From positions 1 through 64,000 of the forward strand of contig JANXBO010000004.1 of assembly GCA_025057575.1 (NCBI GenBank): a DNA stretch of 64,000 nt, in the 5' to 3' direction. Source of the DNA: Candidatus Caldisaccharidevorator malaysiensis (GTDB lineage Bacteria > Armatimonadota > Fervidibacteria > Fervidibacterales > Fervidibacteraceae). The notes beneath the pieces are model-generated. The model had not been told where the DNA came from and ran no database searches. It worked only from the letters and a program-made list of their open reading frames with translations. Both the position numbers and the translations under genes were made by a program. Of the stretch, positions 16,544 through 24,740 are shown piece by piece. Position 1 is the first letter of the stretch; every line of letters begins with the position of its first letter.

Positions 16544-17332
16544 ATGACCCCTACAATTTTTGCGGTGACCTTTTTGCTGAGAAGGACTTTTCTCCACTTT
16601 ACCCAGATTGGGGAGCGCCGGGAACGGCATCTGTGGCGGATGGGTTTCTTGCAATGGGAGGATCTGCTGAGAGGACCACTTCTGTCGGAATACCGGTCCG
16701 CTTGGTCTCTTTGGGTGACGGAGGCAGAACTATCGGCAGATGCATTGGAAAAGGGCGACGCTTCCTTTTTCGCCGCTCGGCTGCCCCGACAAAGTTGGTG
16801 GCGGGCAGTTCCTGAATTTGCTCACAAGACCCTTTTCTTGGACATTGAAACGACGGGGCTCTTTTCCTCTGACGCCATCACTCTGGTCGGCATTTACGAC
16901 GGGAAGGAATATCTTTCTTTTGTTCGCCGAGACGATTGGGAGGAGTTAAGGGAGAGATTGGGATCGGCTGCGATCCTCGTCACTTACAACGGCACTAACT
17001 TTGATTTGCCGATTCTAAGAGACGCCTTCCCTGACTGGTCGTTTCCTCCTCTTCACATAGACTTGTGTCCTCTCCTTCGGAGGCTGGGCTATCGGGGCGG
17101 GTTGAAAGGGGTGGAACGGCAATTGGGGCTGGTCCGAAGTGACGAGACCGCCTCTCTGACCGGTCTGGATGCGGTTCGTTTGTGGTGGCGTTGGGTTGAC
17201 TATGGGGATAGCAAGGCGTTGGACCTTTTAATCCGTTACAACAGGGAAGATGTGGTTCATTTAGAGCCGCTGTTGGTAAAGGCTTACACGATCCTGTGGG
17301 AGCAGACCTATCGGGAAGGAGAAAACAGATGA
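16544..17332 (+). CDS. YprB-like RNase H-fold 3'-5' exonuclease domain protein
   Basis: About 262 residues from ATG 16544. A longer frame to 16412 overlaps the divergent ATPase start and is not credible. The DEDD-type exonuclease fold is shown by motif I 'LFLDIETTGL' (about 97-106), motif II around 'ILVTYNGTNFDLPILRDAF', and motif III 'RYNREDVVHLEPL' (Tyr-x-x-x-Asp). This is the YprB/RNase_H_2 family of predicted nucleases; physiological substrate is unknown. Its stop overlaps the start of the MFS gene by 3 nt (ATGA), so the two are likely co-translated. Confidence 0.8.
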   Translation: MTPTIFAVTFLLRRTFLHFTQIGERRERHLWRMGFLQWEDLLRGPLLSEYRSAWSLWVTEAELSADALEKGDASFFAARLPRQSWWRAVPEFAHKTLFLDIETTGLFSSDAITLVGIYDGKEYLSFVRRDDWEELRERLGSAAILVTYNGTNFDLPILRDAFPDWSFPPLHIDLCPLLRRLGYRGGLKGVERQLGLVRSDETASLTGLDAVRLWWRWVDYGDSKALDLLIRYNREDVVHLEPLLVKAYTILWEQTYREGENR

Positions 17333-18501
17333 AGGTGGCGGTTGCGTGGAAGTGGGCGTGCGTGTTGGCTCTAATAGTAGACTTCGGAGGTGGTTTAACT
17401 TCGGTATCCGTGCCGGTGTTGGCGGTCCATTTAGGTGCTAGCCCGACTCAGGTCGGTTTTATCGGAGCCGTCGGATCAGCCTGCTACACTTTTTTTTGCC
17501 TGACCAGTTATCTCTGGACGGACCGGTGGGGTCGGCGCAACAGCATTTTCCTCGGGAGCATCCTGGTCACCCTTGCTTGCCTGATTTTGGCGGGCGTCTC
17601 TTTGCAGTCTTATCTGTTGCCCCTGGCACTGATGAACTGTTTTTTGGGTGTCAGTTATGCTTTCTTTTGGCCAGCCACACAGGCGACGGCTGGCGTCGGG
17701 GTGCCGCCGTCTCAACTCATCTCCGTTCTCCGCTGGTATAACCTTGCTTGGAGTGGTGGGAGAATGGTCGGAACTGGTATTGCTGGTTTTCTTTTCCTTC
17801 AGCACCCAGCCCTTCCATTTCTGACCGCCGCTCTTGCCAGTGGTTTGGCGGCTTTCCTGGCAACCAATCCGGTGACGGATCAGCCGACCAAGCAGAAACT
17901 TGTGGACGCATCCCATTCTTCCTTTTCGGGCGCTTCGGTCAGTCCCCTGCTGGTTACTTCTGGTCAATTAGGCAACCTGATCCGTGCCGTTTCCGTTATG
18001 GGGATTACCGTTTTGTTCCCCAAATTGGCGAAAACCTGGGGATGGGCGGAGCATCTGGTCAGTGGTCTTCTCTTCTGGATCTTTTTAGGTCACACAGCGG
18101 GCTTTTTTCTCGCCCCCTATCTCATCCGAAATGTCGGATGGTCCTGGGTTCAAGGTTGCAAACTGGTCATCGCCATTATGACCGCTCTTGTCGGTTTTTT
18201 GACAAGTCCCTTTTTTCTGACCGGTATCTTCTTCGTTATCGGTCTCTTTGCCTCGTGGGCGACGACCTTGAGTTTGTATCTCTCTATTTCCAGCCAGGGG
18301 AAGAGCGTTCGGGGAAGTGCCCGCCACGAGGCGTCTGTAGGAGCGGGAGCAGCCGGTGGACCGATCATTGGGGGGTTCTTAATGGAGCAATTTAGCCCTC
18401 AGGTGGCTTTTTTTCTTCCGTATCTGCTAACCGTTTTTCTCTTCCTTTGGGACGGCTATTGGCTGAGGAAGGAAGAAAGGTTGCCCTCTCTTTCGCGTTA
18501 A
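17329..18501 (+). CDS. Major facilitator superfamily transporter
   Basis: Integral membrane protein of about 390 residues with 12 predicted membrane segments and a central cytoplasmic loop (about 185-200). The start ATG 17329 overlaps the YprB-like stop (ATGA). The MFS loop 2-3 signature appears as 'LWTDRWGRRNSIFLG'. The C-terminal half retains 'GAGAAGGPIIGGFLMEQF'. Substrate cannot be inferred; a drug/sugar efflux-type single-subunit carrier is the usual annotation. It lies upstream of the bat genes in the same direction with 18 nt spacing. Confidence 0.85.
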   Translation: MKVAVAWKWACVLALIVDFGGGLTSVSVPVLAVHLGASPTQVGFIGAVGSACYTFFCLTSYLWTDRWGRRNSIFLGSILVTLACLILAGVSLQSYLLPLALMNCFLGVSYAFFWPATQATAGVGVPPSQLISVLRWYNLAWSGGRMVGTGIAGFLFLQHPALPFLTAALASGLAAFLATNPVTDQPTKQKLVDASHSSFSGASVSPLLVTSGQLGNLIRAVSVMGITVLFPKLAKTWGWAEHLVSGLLFWIFLGHTAGFFLAPYLIRNVGWSWVQGCKLVIAIMTALVGFLTSPFFLTGIFFVIGLFASWATTLSLYLSISSQGKSVRGSARHEASVGAGAAGGPIIGGFLMEQFSPQVAFFLPYLLTVFLFLWDGYWLRKEERLPSLSR

Positions 18502-18519
18502 CCTTATTAGGTGAAGGAG

Positions 18520-19512
18520 ATGACGGAGTCCTTTTCCCTTGCTTATCCATATATAGCCATCGGTGCCGCTGCCCTTTATGGACTGATCAGTTGGGGCGCT
18601 CGGGGCAAAGACACTTTTCCGTATCCGTCCCTCAGTCTTTTTTTGCAAATTGGTTCCGATTGGCGCCAAACAATCTCTCGGATTCTGAGAGCCGTTGCCG
18701 TCATTGCCCTCATTGGCGCATTGGGGCGCCCTCAGTGGGCGACCACTTCTGTCAGAAGGATTGAAGGCGTGGACATCGTCATTGCCCTGGATGTTTCCAG
18801 CAGTATGAGCGCCACCGATTTTCGTCCCAACCGACTGGAAGCGGCGAAGGAAGTCATCACCCGTTTTTTGGATTTGTTAGCCAGTTATCGGTCGGGGGAC
18901 CGGGTCGGTCTGGTGGCTTTTTCGGGAGAAGCCTTCACCGCTTGCCCGCTCACTAATGACTTGGAGTTTGTGAAAGATGCGGTTCTCACCGTGCCGACGG
19001 CTCAGTCGGGTGCCGTCCGAGACGGCACCGCCATCGGGGACGGTCTGACGGTGGCGATTGCCCGGTTATCCTCGTCCCCTGCGAAAAGTCGCATCATCAT
19101 CCTTGCTTCTGATGGGGAAAACAATACCGGTCGGGTGGAGCCACCGACAGGGGCTCAATATGCGAAAGAGAGGGGGATTCGGATCTATACCATTGGGATC
19201 GGCTCTGAGAGAGGCACTTCTTTTTTCATTGACCCTGCTACGGGAAGGACGAGCATCACCCGCCACTATGGCTTTAACCCCGATCTTCTACGACGGTTAG
19301 CCGCAACGACAGGTGGCACCTATTTCTTTGCTGGTGATGAGGGAACTCTGGAGGCAATCTTACGGGTGATCCTTCAGTTGGAGACGACCCCTTTGGTCGT
19401 TAAGAAAGAAAAAACCGTTCAAGAGTTGTCCGTCTGGCTGATCGGTCTGTCGCTAATGGCTTTTCTTCTGGACGGTTTTTTGAGCCACTTTGTGTGGAGG
19501 CGGGTGCCGTGA
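18520..19512 (+). CDS. BatA-like VWA membrane protein
   Basis: About 330 residues, start ATG 18520 with AGGTGA upstream. Two N-terminal membrane segments (about 8-25 and 55-70), a VWA domain facing the periplasm or cytoplasm with MIDAS 'DVSSS' at 91-95, 'RDGTAIGDGL' and 'ILASDGENN', and a C-terminal membrane segment (about 305-325). The 'RPQW...EGVDIVIALDVSSSM' element is typical of BatA/BatB in Bat operons, which are linked to stress tolerance in Bacteroides and Leptospira; their molecular role is unclear. Overlaps the next gene by 4 nt. Confidence 0.85.
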   Translation: MTESFSLAYPYIAIGAAALYGLISWGARGKDTFPYPSLSLFLQIGSDWRQTISRILRAVAVIALIGALGRPQWATTSVRRIEGVDIVIALDVSSSMSATDFRPNRLEAAKEVITRFLDLLASYRSGDRVGLVAFSGEAFTACPLTNDLEFVKDAVLTVPTAQSGAVRDGTAIGDGLTVAIARLSSSPAKSRIIILASDGENNTGRVEPPTGAQYAKERGIRIYTIGIGSERGTSFFIDPATGRTSITRHYGFNPDLLRRLAATTGGTYFFAGDEGTLEAILRVILQLETTPLVVKKEKTVQELSVWLIGLSLMAFLLDGFLSHFVWRRVP

Positions 19513-20519
19513 AGGGGGCTTTCTGGGACATTGCAGCCCCTCAGTTTTTCTGGGCTTTAGTCCCTTGGGCAGTCGTCGTTGCGGGCATCCTATGGGGATT
19601 GAAAATCAAGAGGCGATCGTTACACTTTTGGCTGGGTCCCGAATCGCTGGAACGATGGTGGCAGCGGGCGAAAACTCAGGCTTTCCTCCTTGCCCTCTCT
19701 ACCCTTTTTTTGGTGGTGGCGATGGTGCGCCCCCGCATTGCCTTAGGAACCCAACAAGTGGTCGCCCAAGGGGCTGATATCGTCATCTGCCTGGACATCT
19801 CTCACAGTATGCTCTGTGAGGACTTGCGTCCTTCCCGTTTGGAGATGGCTCAAGCCATTATTTTCAACCTTATACAGAGGTGTGAGCCGGACGATAGAGT
19901 TGCCTTGGTCCTCTTTGGCGGGACCGCCTTTCCCCTGACACCCCTAACTTCTGATTTTTCCTTGATTGATCTTTACCTTCGTCTTTTAGAGCCGTCCATA
20001 CTGGCTCTGAACCCGACGACTTTTATTGAAGAAGGCTTGAAGGTGTCGGTGCGCCTTTTAAAGAAAAGGGCGGAGGAAGGGACCAGGGGGCGTCTGATTG
20101 TCCTCCTCAGTGATGGGGAGGATCAGGGCAGCAACTGGAAGGCAGCGGCGACTTCCTGCCGCAAAGAGGGCGTTCCGGTCATTGCCGTTGTCGTCGGCAC
20201 CCGCATCGGTTCGGCGGTGCCCCAACTGGATTCGTCAGGGCGAATGAGAGGATATAAAAGGGACAGAGACGGCAGAATTGTCATCTCCCGGGCGAACGAG
20301 GACATCCTTCGGCAAATCGCTCAAATGACCGGTGGGCAATTCCTTCGGGTTGTAGACGGGAAGAGAGAGGTCGGTCAGATTCGTGATGAAATCCAGCGGC
20401 ACCGTCGTCAAGTATCCGCCCGCGCCCAAGCCAACTGGACGGAGATCTTTCCCCTCTTTTTGCTTCTATCCTTTTTGTTGATCGTTGGAGAGATAAAATT
20501 GCGTCGTCCTGTGGAATGA
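19509..20519 (+). CDS. BatB-like VWA membrane protein
   Basis: About 336 residues, start GTG 19509 in a GTGA overlap with the previous stop and GGAGG about 9 nt upstream; the longer start at 19494 is less likely. Architecture parallels BatA: two N-terminal membrane segments, VWA domain with DISHS at 96-100 ('IVICLDISHSMLCEDLRPSR'), 'NPTTFIEEGL', 'IVLLSDGED', and a C-terminal membrane segment ('IFPLFLLLSFLLIVGEI'). BatA and BatB probably form a pair through their VWA domains (family knowledge). Confidence 0.85.
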   Translation: MKGAFWDIAAPQFFWALVPWAVVVAGILWGLKIKRRSLHFWLGPESLERWWQRAKTQAFLLALSTLFLVVAMVRPRIALGTQQVVAQGADIVICLDISHSMLCEDLRPSRLEMAQAIIFNLIQRCEPDDRVALVLFGGTAFPLTPLTSDFSLIDLYLRLLEPSILALNPTTFIEEGLKVSVRLLKKRAEEGTRGRLIVLLSDGEDQGSNWKAAATSCRKEGVPVIAVVVGTRIGSAVPQLDSSGRMRGYKRDRDGRIVISRANEDILRQIAQMTGGQFLRVVDGKREVGQIRDEIQRHRRQVSARAQANWTEIFPLFLLLSFLLIVGEIKLRRPVE

Positions 20520-20532
20520 GGGCGTTGCGAAG

Positions 20533-21114
20533 ATGATGGGGGTAATGCTTCGGCTGACCATCGGCTTGGTCCTTTTGGGGTTCGGGGGGCTTTTGACCGA
20601 TTCGGTGCGTGAAATTCGCGCCTGGTGGATCAACCAAAGTGGAACGAGGGCTTATAAAGCCGGTCAGTTTCGCGATGCCTTGCAGGCTTTTGAGAGAGCG
20701 ACGGAATTAATGCCTCAAAGTCCGACCCTGCAGTTCAATAGAGGAACGGCTCTGTTCGCCCTGAAAAAGATTCCCGAGGCAAGGAGATTTTGGCAGTCAG
20801 CAGCAAGGTCCTTTGATCAGCGGAACGGGGCGCAACGAGCGGCGGCCCACTACAACATCGGTAACACTTACTTTGCGGAAAAAAACTGGAGGGAAGCCGC
20901 CGAGGCTTACAAAAGGGCTCTAAAATTGACACCCTCGGACCAAGACGCCAAATACAACCTGGAACTGGTTCTCCGACAGCAAAAGCAACAGCCCCAGACC
21001 CGCCAGCAGACGAGACCGCCCTTGCCGCCCCCGCCCCCTATAGAAAGAGAGAGCCAGCAAAAGCGCCTGCGGCGCCTTCTCATCTCACCCTGGCACGGAG
21101 ACAAGGACTGGTGA
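20533..21114 (+). CDS. TPR protein of the bat operon (BatC-like)
   Basis: About 190 residues. An N-terminal membrane segment or signal (about 5-22) is followed by TPR repeats: 'GTRAYKAGQFRDALQAFERA', 'QFNRGTALFALKKIPEARRF' and 'AAHYNIGNTYFAEKNWREAA'. The C-terminal third is a Gln/Pro-rich linker ('RQQKQQPQTRQQTRPPLPPPPP') and a basic tail. In Bat operons the TPR protein follows BatB, as here. Start may be ATG 20533, 20536 or 20545. Stop overlaps the batD start (ATGA). Confidence 0.78.
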   Translation: MMGVMLRLTIGLVLLGFGGLLTDSVREIRAWWINQSGTRAYKAGQFRDALQAFERATELMPQSPTLQFNRGTALFALKKIPEARRFWQSAARSFDQRNGAQRAAAHYNIGNTYFAEKNWREAAEAYKRALKLTPSDQDAKYNLELVLRQQKQQPQTRQQTRPPLPPPPPIERESQQKRLRRLLISPWHGDKDW

Positions 21115-22760
21115 TGAAAAACATTTTATTGTTGCTGATGGTTTGTCGGAATGGTATTTGGAGCGCTCTCTTCTTTTTACTTTGGTGCGCCTCTGTTGCG
21201 GGGAGTCAGGGACGCTCTTCTGTCACCCTGACGAAAGAGGGCGTCACCCTGAAGGTCTACCTCAAGGAACCCAAGATTACGATGGGAGGGGTCTTTCTCC
21301 TAACAATGGAGACCACCCTTCCCGGCGACATAACCGTTCCCGTTATCCAGGCGGAACTCCCTGAAAAATGGTCAAAAGATTTGATCTTCCTTACGGACAT
21401 TTCCGATGCGGAAACCCTTTGGATCGGCAATCAGCAGTTCACGAAAGTGACGAGAATCTATCGTCTGGCGCCCCTTCGGTCGGGGACCATTCGGTTTGAT
21501 GGCTTGAAAGTAAGCGTGCCGCCAGCCTATTTTACCGTCCCAACCCTGATCGGATATGTGGTGAGTGGCAGCGGGATCGGACGAGCGGAGCCGGTCCCTC
21601 AAGAGCCGTTAAAAGTTTCGGCTGTCGCTAACCCCTTGACACCCTATATGGGTCAGCAGGTTGTTTATACTCTCCGACTGTTGGTCTCGCCGTTCGTTGA
21701 CCTGGAACCGTCCCCTAATTACGAACCCCCTCAGGCGGAGGGATTTTTCTCTGAGGACTACCCTCGCGTCGTTCGCGTTTTTTCCGGTGGTTATGATATT
21801 CAGTCCGTGCGCATTGCCTTCTTTCCTTTGAAAACGGGTCCGCTGTCCATCGGTTCGTCACGAGTGCTGGCAAGGGTCGTGGGCGAACCCGAGACAAGAG
21901 AACTGAGAACCAATCCCCTTCGTCTCCAGGTCCGCCCGTTGCCCCAGCCCGTGCCGGCTGACTTTTCTAACTTGGTGGGCAAGGTGCAGGCATCCCTGAG
22001 GATCTTTCCCGATCGCCTGCCTGCGGGAGAGACTCTGACCATTCAGTTGACCTTGAGAGGAACCGCTTACCTTCCCGGTTTGCCAACCCCCACCCTCACC
22101 ATTGCCGATGTCCTCTCACCACCACCAAGAGAAGAAATGAGAAAGGAAGTCGGACCAACCGGTCTTCTTTGGTTCCAGAGGTCCTTCACTTGGCGGGTCG
22201 TTCCCAGGCGCGAAGGAAAACTGGTGGTCCCTTCGTTTCGTTTTTCCTATCTGGATCCTGATGGGGGCATATATCGGGTCGCCCAGACGAAGCCGGTAAC
22301 GGTGACGGTTCTGAAAGGGACAGGGCTGGCTCCTTTGGCTGTTGAGGGAGAGGCACAGCGACCGACGGGGCTGATTTGGGGACTTGGTGCCGTGATTCTG
22401 GTTGGGGTGGGAGCGGTCCTTGGGTTCCAATATTACCGAAGAGGCAAGTGGCTGGCGGAACTGGCGGTGGACGATCCGGTGCTTAAGCAGACAGCCCTTC
22501 TTTTGAAAAAGGAAGGTCCTGGGGCGGTGGGAGAAGCCATTCGTCAGTGGATTCGAGAACAGATTTATCAGCGGACCGGCGTTCTCGTTTCCCCATCAGA
22601 GAAACCAGAGCGGCTTCAGGAAATGCTGACGAAGAGAGGGGTCAGCGAAGCGGCGGCGCGGTTTGCAAGGGAGATCTGGGAGACGGCTCTTTCGGCATTG
22701 ACAGACGAAGAAGCCTTGCTTCTTTTGAAGAGAGCCCAGGAGGTTCCCCGGAGGCTGTGA
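21114..22760 (+). CDS. BatD-like oxygen-tolerance protein
   Basis: About 548 residues. ATG 21114 overlaps the preceding TGA; GTG 21111 is a neighbouring alternative. Signal peptide or first membrane segment about 10-32, then repeated beta-sandwich domains (about 35-400) rich in 'PFVDLEPSPNYEPPQAEGFF', 'IRFDGLKVSVPP' and 'FPDRLPAGETLTIQLTLRG' type strands, one membrane segment (about 418-440) and a helical cytoplasmic tail. This is the domain order of BatD (DUF11/oxygen tolerance). It completes a BatA-BatB-TPR-BatD set. No MoxR ATPase or DUF58 gene, the usual partners, is beside it. Confidence 0.8.
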   Translation: MKNILLLLMVCRNGIWSALFFLLWCASVAGSQGRSSVTLTKEGVTLKVYLKEPKITMGGVFLLTMETTLPGDITVPVIQAELPEKWSKDLIFLTDISDAETLWIGNQQFTKVTRIYRLAPLRSGTIRFDGLKVSVPPAYFTVPTLIGYVVSGSGIGRAEPVPQEPLKVSAVANPLTPYMGQQVVYTLRLLVSPFVDLEPSPNYEPPQAEGFFSEDYPRVVRVFSGGYDIQSVRIAFFPLKTGPLSIGSSRVLARVVGEPETRELRTNPLRLQVRPLPQPVPADFSNLVGKVQASLRIFPDRLPAGETLTIQLTLRGTAYLPGLPTPTLTIADVLSPPPREEMRKEVGPTGLLWFQRSFTWRVVPRREGKLVVPSFRFSYLDPDGGIYRVAQTKPVTVTVLKGTGLAPLAVEGEAQRPTGLIWGLGAVILVGVGAVLGFQYYRRGKWLAELAVDDPVLKQTALLLKKEGPGAVGEAIRQWIREQIYQRTGVLVSPSEKPERLQEMLTKRGVSEAAARFAREIWETALSALTDEEALLLLKRAQEVPRRL

Positions 22761-23398
22761 AGGAGGGAACGTCCGGTCAACTGCAGGCAATCCTAAACGC
22801 CATCCATCGGAACCTGGACGAGAAAGAACAGATTCGGGAAAAAGCCCTGGTCCTTGCTCGGGACTTGATCCGAAGCAGTTCCCTTCTGATCAAGCATCTT
22901 CACCGCAACGAAGGGGGGCAGGCGGAACGGGTCAGGGACGAGATAAAAGAGAAAGTTAAGGAACTGCGGCAACGGCTCCTGGGTCAGCAAGAATTGTGGC
23001 TGAGTGGGTTCGTTCAAGATGCCCTCAAAGAAGTCGCCGAAGCCTTGATTCTGTTTGCGTTGATGAGAGGAGAGAAGGTTCCGGCTCCCGACGAAATTGG
23101 CTGCGACGACGTGCCTTACTTGAACGGTTTGGCAGAGGCAATGAGTGAGTTGAGGCGAGCCGTGCTTGACTCGTTGCGCCAAGACCAGTTACAACGGGCG
23201 GAGCAGTATCTTAACTTGATGGACGATGTTTTCTTTATGCTGGTTCGCTTTGACCACGCCAACGCCCTTACTCAAGGACTTCGGCATCGGGTGGATAGCC
23301 TCCGGGCGGTCCTGGAAAGGACCCGAAGCGACGTAACCATTGCCTTTCAATACAGCAAGATGACCGCCCACACGGGCGAGCCCAAACCTAACCCTTAG
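22757..23398 (+). CDS. Translin-family protein
   Basis: About 213 residues from GTG 22757 (GTGA overlap with the batD stop); the longer frame from 22547 would read in an alternative frame of batD and is rejected. All-helical. The translin fold is indicated by 'EKEQIREKALVLARDLIRSSSLLIKHLHR', 'ALKEVAEALILFALM', 'LNGLAEAMSELRRAVLDSL' and the C-terminal 'LRHRVDSLRAVLERTRSDVT', closely like eukaryotic translin ('ARSLLERTRGDLT'). Translins bind nucleic acid and, as Trax complexes, cut RNA; prokaryotic members are less studied. Its coupling to the bat operon is unusual. Converges with, and overlaps by 11 nt, the larA-like gene. Confidence 0.75.
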   Translation: MKEGTSGQLQAILNAIHRNLDEKEQIREKALVLARDLIRSSSLLIKHLHRNEGGQAERVRDEIKEKVKELRQRLLGQQELWLSGFVQDALKEVAEALILFALMRGEKVPAPDEIGCDDVPYLNGLAEAMSELRRAVLDSLRQDQLQRAEQYLNLMDDVFFMLVRFDHANALTQGLRHRVDSLRAVLERTRSDVTIAFQYSKMTAHTGEPKPNP

Positions 23399-24683
23399 TC
23401 CCGTTGGACAAGGTCGGCATCACATAGGGTCCTTCGGGAACCACCACTACTTTGGCTTTGGCACCGTGTTTTTTCAGGGCTTGATCTAAGCCTTCCTGAA
23501 GGCTGGTCAGGGGCTTAACTTTTACCAGGACCAAATCGTCGGGGCTCACACCTTCGCTGTAAACCCAGATGTCCGCCTTCTCGGCGACCTTCATCTGCTC
23601 CTGAACCATCCATTGATCGTATCGGAAATAATCAGGCGACCAGAGAAGTTTCCTCAATTCTTCCCAATTGGTAAAGTCTTGGTAGACCGATCGGAAGTGA
23701 TCGGATCCCAGTCCTTCCGCCAGCGATGCCGCCAAAAGGATCGTGGTGCCGGGTTTGACGATTGGCAAGACGCCGACCAACCCTTTGATCGCTTGATAGA
23801 AAGTCAAATCCAAAGGGTAGCCGGCGCTGGAGGTAATGATGATGTCGGCAGGCTCGGCAACTGGCGCTCGGGCGACCTGATCCACTAAGCGAACGGCTTG
23901 GTAAAAGGTCTGATGAAGGGGACCAGCGAAAAGCCCCGTGATGCGCCGATGCTCATCCAAAGCAACGTGGACGGCAAAGTCGCAGCCGACTCGGTCCGCC
24001 ACCTCCATTGCCGTCAAATGGCACGGGTTGCCTTCCAGAACACCTGTCACCGAATTGGGATGGTCCATAAAATCGGGTCCGTGAAACACTCGCATACAGG
24101 GCATTGCGATCAACCCAGGGCACAAGACCTTGCGCCCGCCCGAGTATCCCGCCATCAGATGGGGTTCTACCAGACCCAAAACGATTTTAAGTTCCGCCAT
24201 TAAATAGCGCTGGTCCAGGAGGACGGGCATTCCGGTGCCCGTGGTGCCTAAGTCTTGGTGGCTGTCCAGGTCGGTTGCCTGATGATTGACCACAGGATAG
24301 GTCGCTGCCACTTCCTTCCCAAGGAGTTCGTCCAGTTCGTCACCCCAATTGGGACGGTGGGTGCCTGTTGCGATGAGGATTGTGGTCTTATCCTTGGGAA
24401 TGCCTGCCTCTTCCAGTCGTCTTAGGATGGGGGGAAGAAGTAGGGGATTGGGGACGGGTCTGGTCTTATCGCAAACGACAAGACAAGCCGATGATTTGCC
24501 TTCTGCTAATTGGCGAAGGCTGGGTCCACTGAGGGGGCGCTCCAACGCTTCTTCCAGTCGGCTCACCGGATCGTCCAAAGGCGGCACAGGTTTCAGACGG
24601 CAGACGGCCAGCAGATTCTCGTCCGGCACCTCCACCGAAACATTGCTTTTCCCGTAGCGGACCTCTATTTTCATAACCGTCAC
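23388..24683 (-). CDS. larA: LarA-like nickel-pincer racemase/epimerase
   Basis: 431 residues, DUF2088/LarA family, which racemises or epimerises 2-hydroxy acids using the nickel-pincer nucleotide. Residues expected from lactate racemase are present with nearly the same numbering: 'DKTRP' (Arg75), 'ATGTHRP' (His109), 'EPHLMAGYSGGRKVLCPG' (His175 and Lys185, the pincer attachment) and His201 in 'RVFHGPDFMDHP'. No larB, larC or larE cofactor genes are in the window. Family members act on many hydroxy acids, so lactate specificity is not certain. The FGGY kinase divergent to it suggests sugar-acid metabolism (inference). Confidence 0.87.
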   Translation of the reverse strand: MTVMKIEVRYGKSNVSVEVPDENLLAVCRLKPVPPLDDPVSRLEEALERPLSGPSLRQLAEGKSSACLVVCDKTRPVPNPLLLPPILRRLEEAGIPKDKTTILIATGTHRPNWGDELDELLGKEVAATYPVVNHQATDLDSHQDLGTTGTGMPVLLDQRYLMAELKIVLGLVEPHLMAGYSGGRKVLCPGLIAMPCMRVFHGPDFMDHPNSVTGVLEGNPCHLTAMEVADRVGCDFAVHVALDEHRRITGLFAGPLHQTFYQAVRLVDQVARAPVAEPADIIITSSAGYPLDLTFYQAIKGLVGVLPIVKPGTTILLAASLAEGLGSDHFRSVYQDFTNWEELRKLLWSPDYFRYDQWMVQEQMKVAEKADIWVYSEGVSPDDLVLVKVKPLTSLQEGLDQALKKHGAKAKVVVVPEGPYVMPTLSNGTKG

Positions 24684-24740
24684 CTTCCCAGTCAGACTAA
24701 TTGTGGCGACAAAAACAAAATAAAAAGCCAGGTGGTTCTG

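Noticed and set aside
22547-22756. N-terminal extension of the translin-like gene
   Set aside because: It lies in an alternative frame inside batD and does not resemble translin; the GTGA overlap start is typical of this operon.
24510-24740. N-terminal extension of the FGGY kinase
   Set aside because: It reads antisense to the larA-like gene; the GVDLGTTG motif should lie a few residues from the start, as from ATG 24741.
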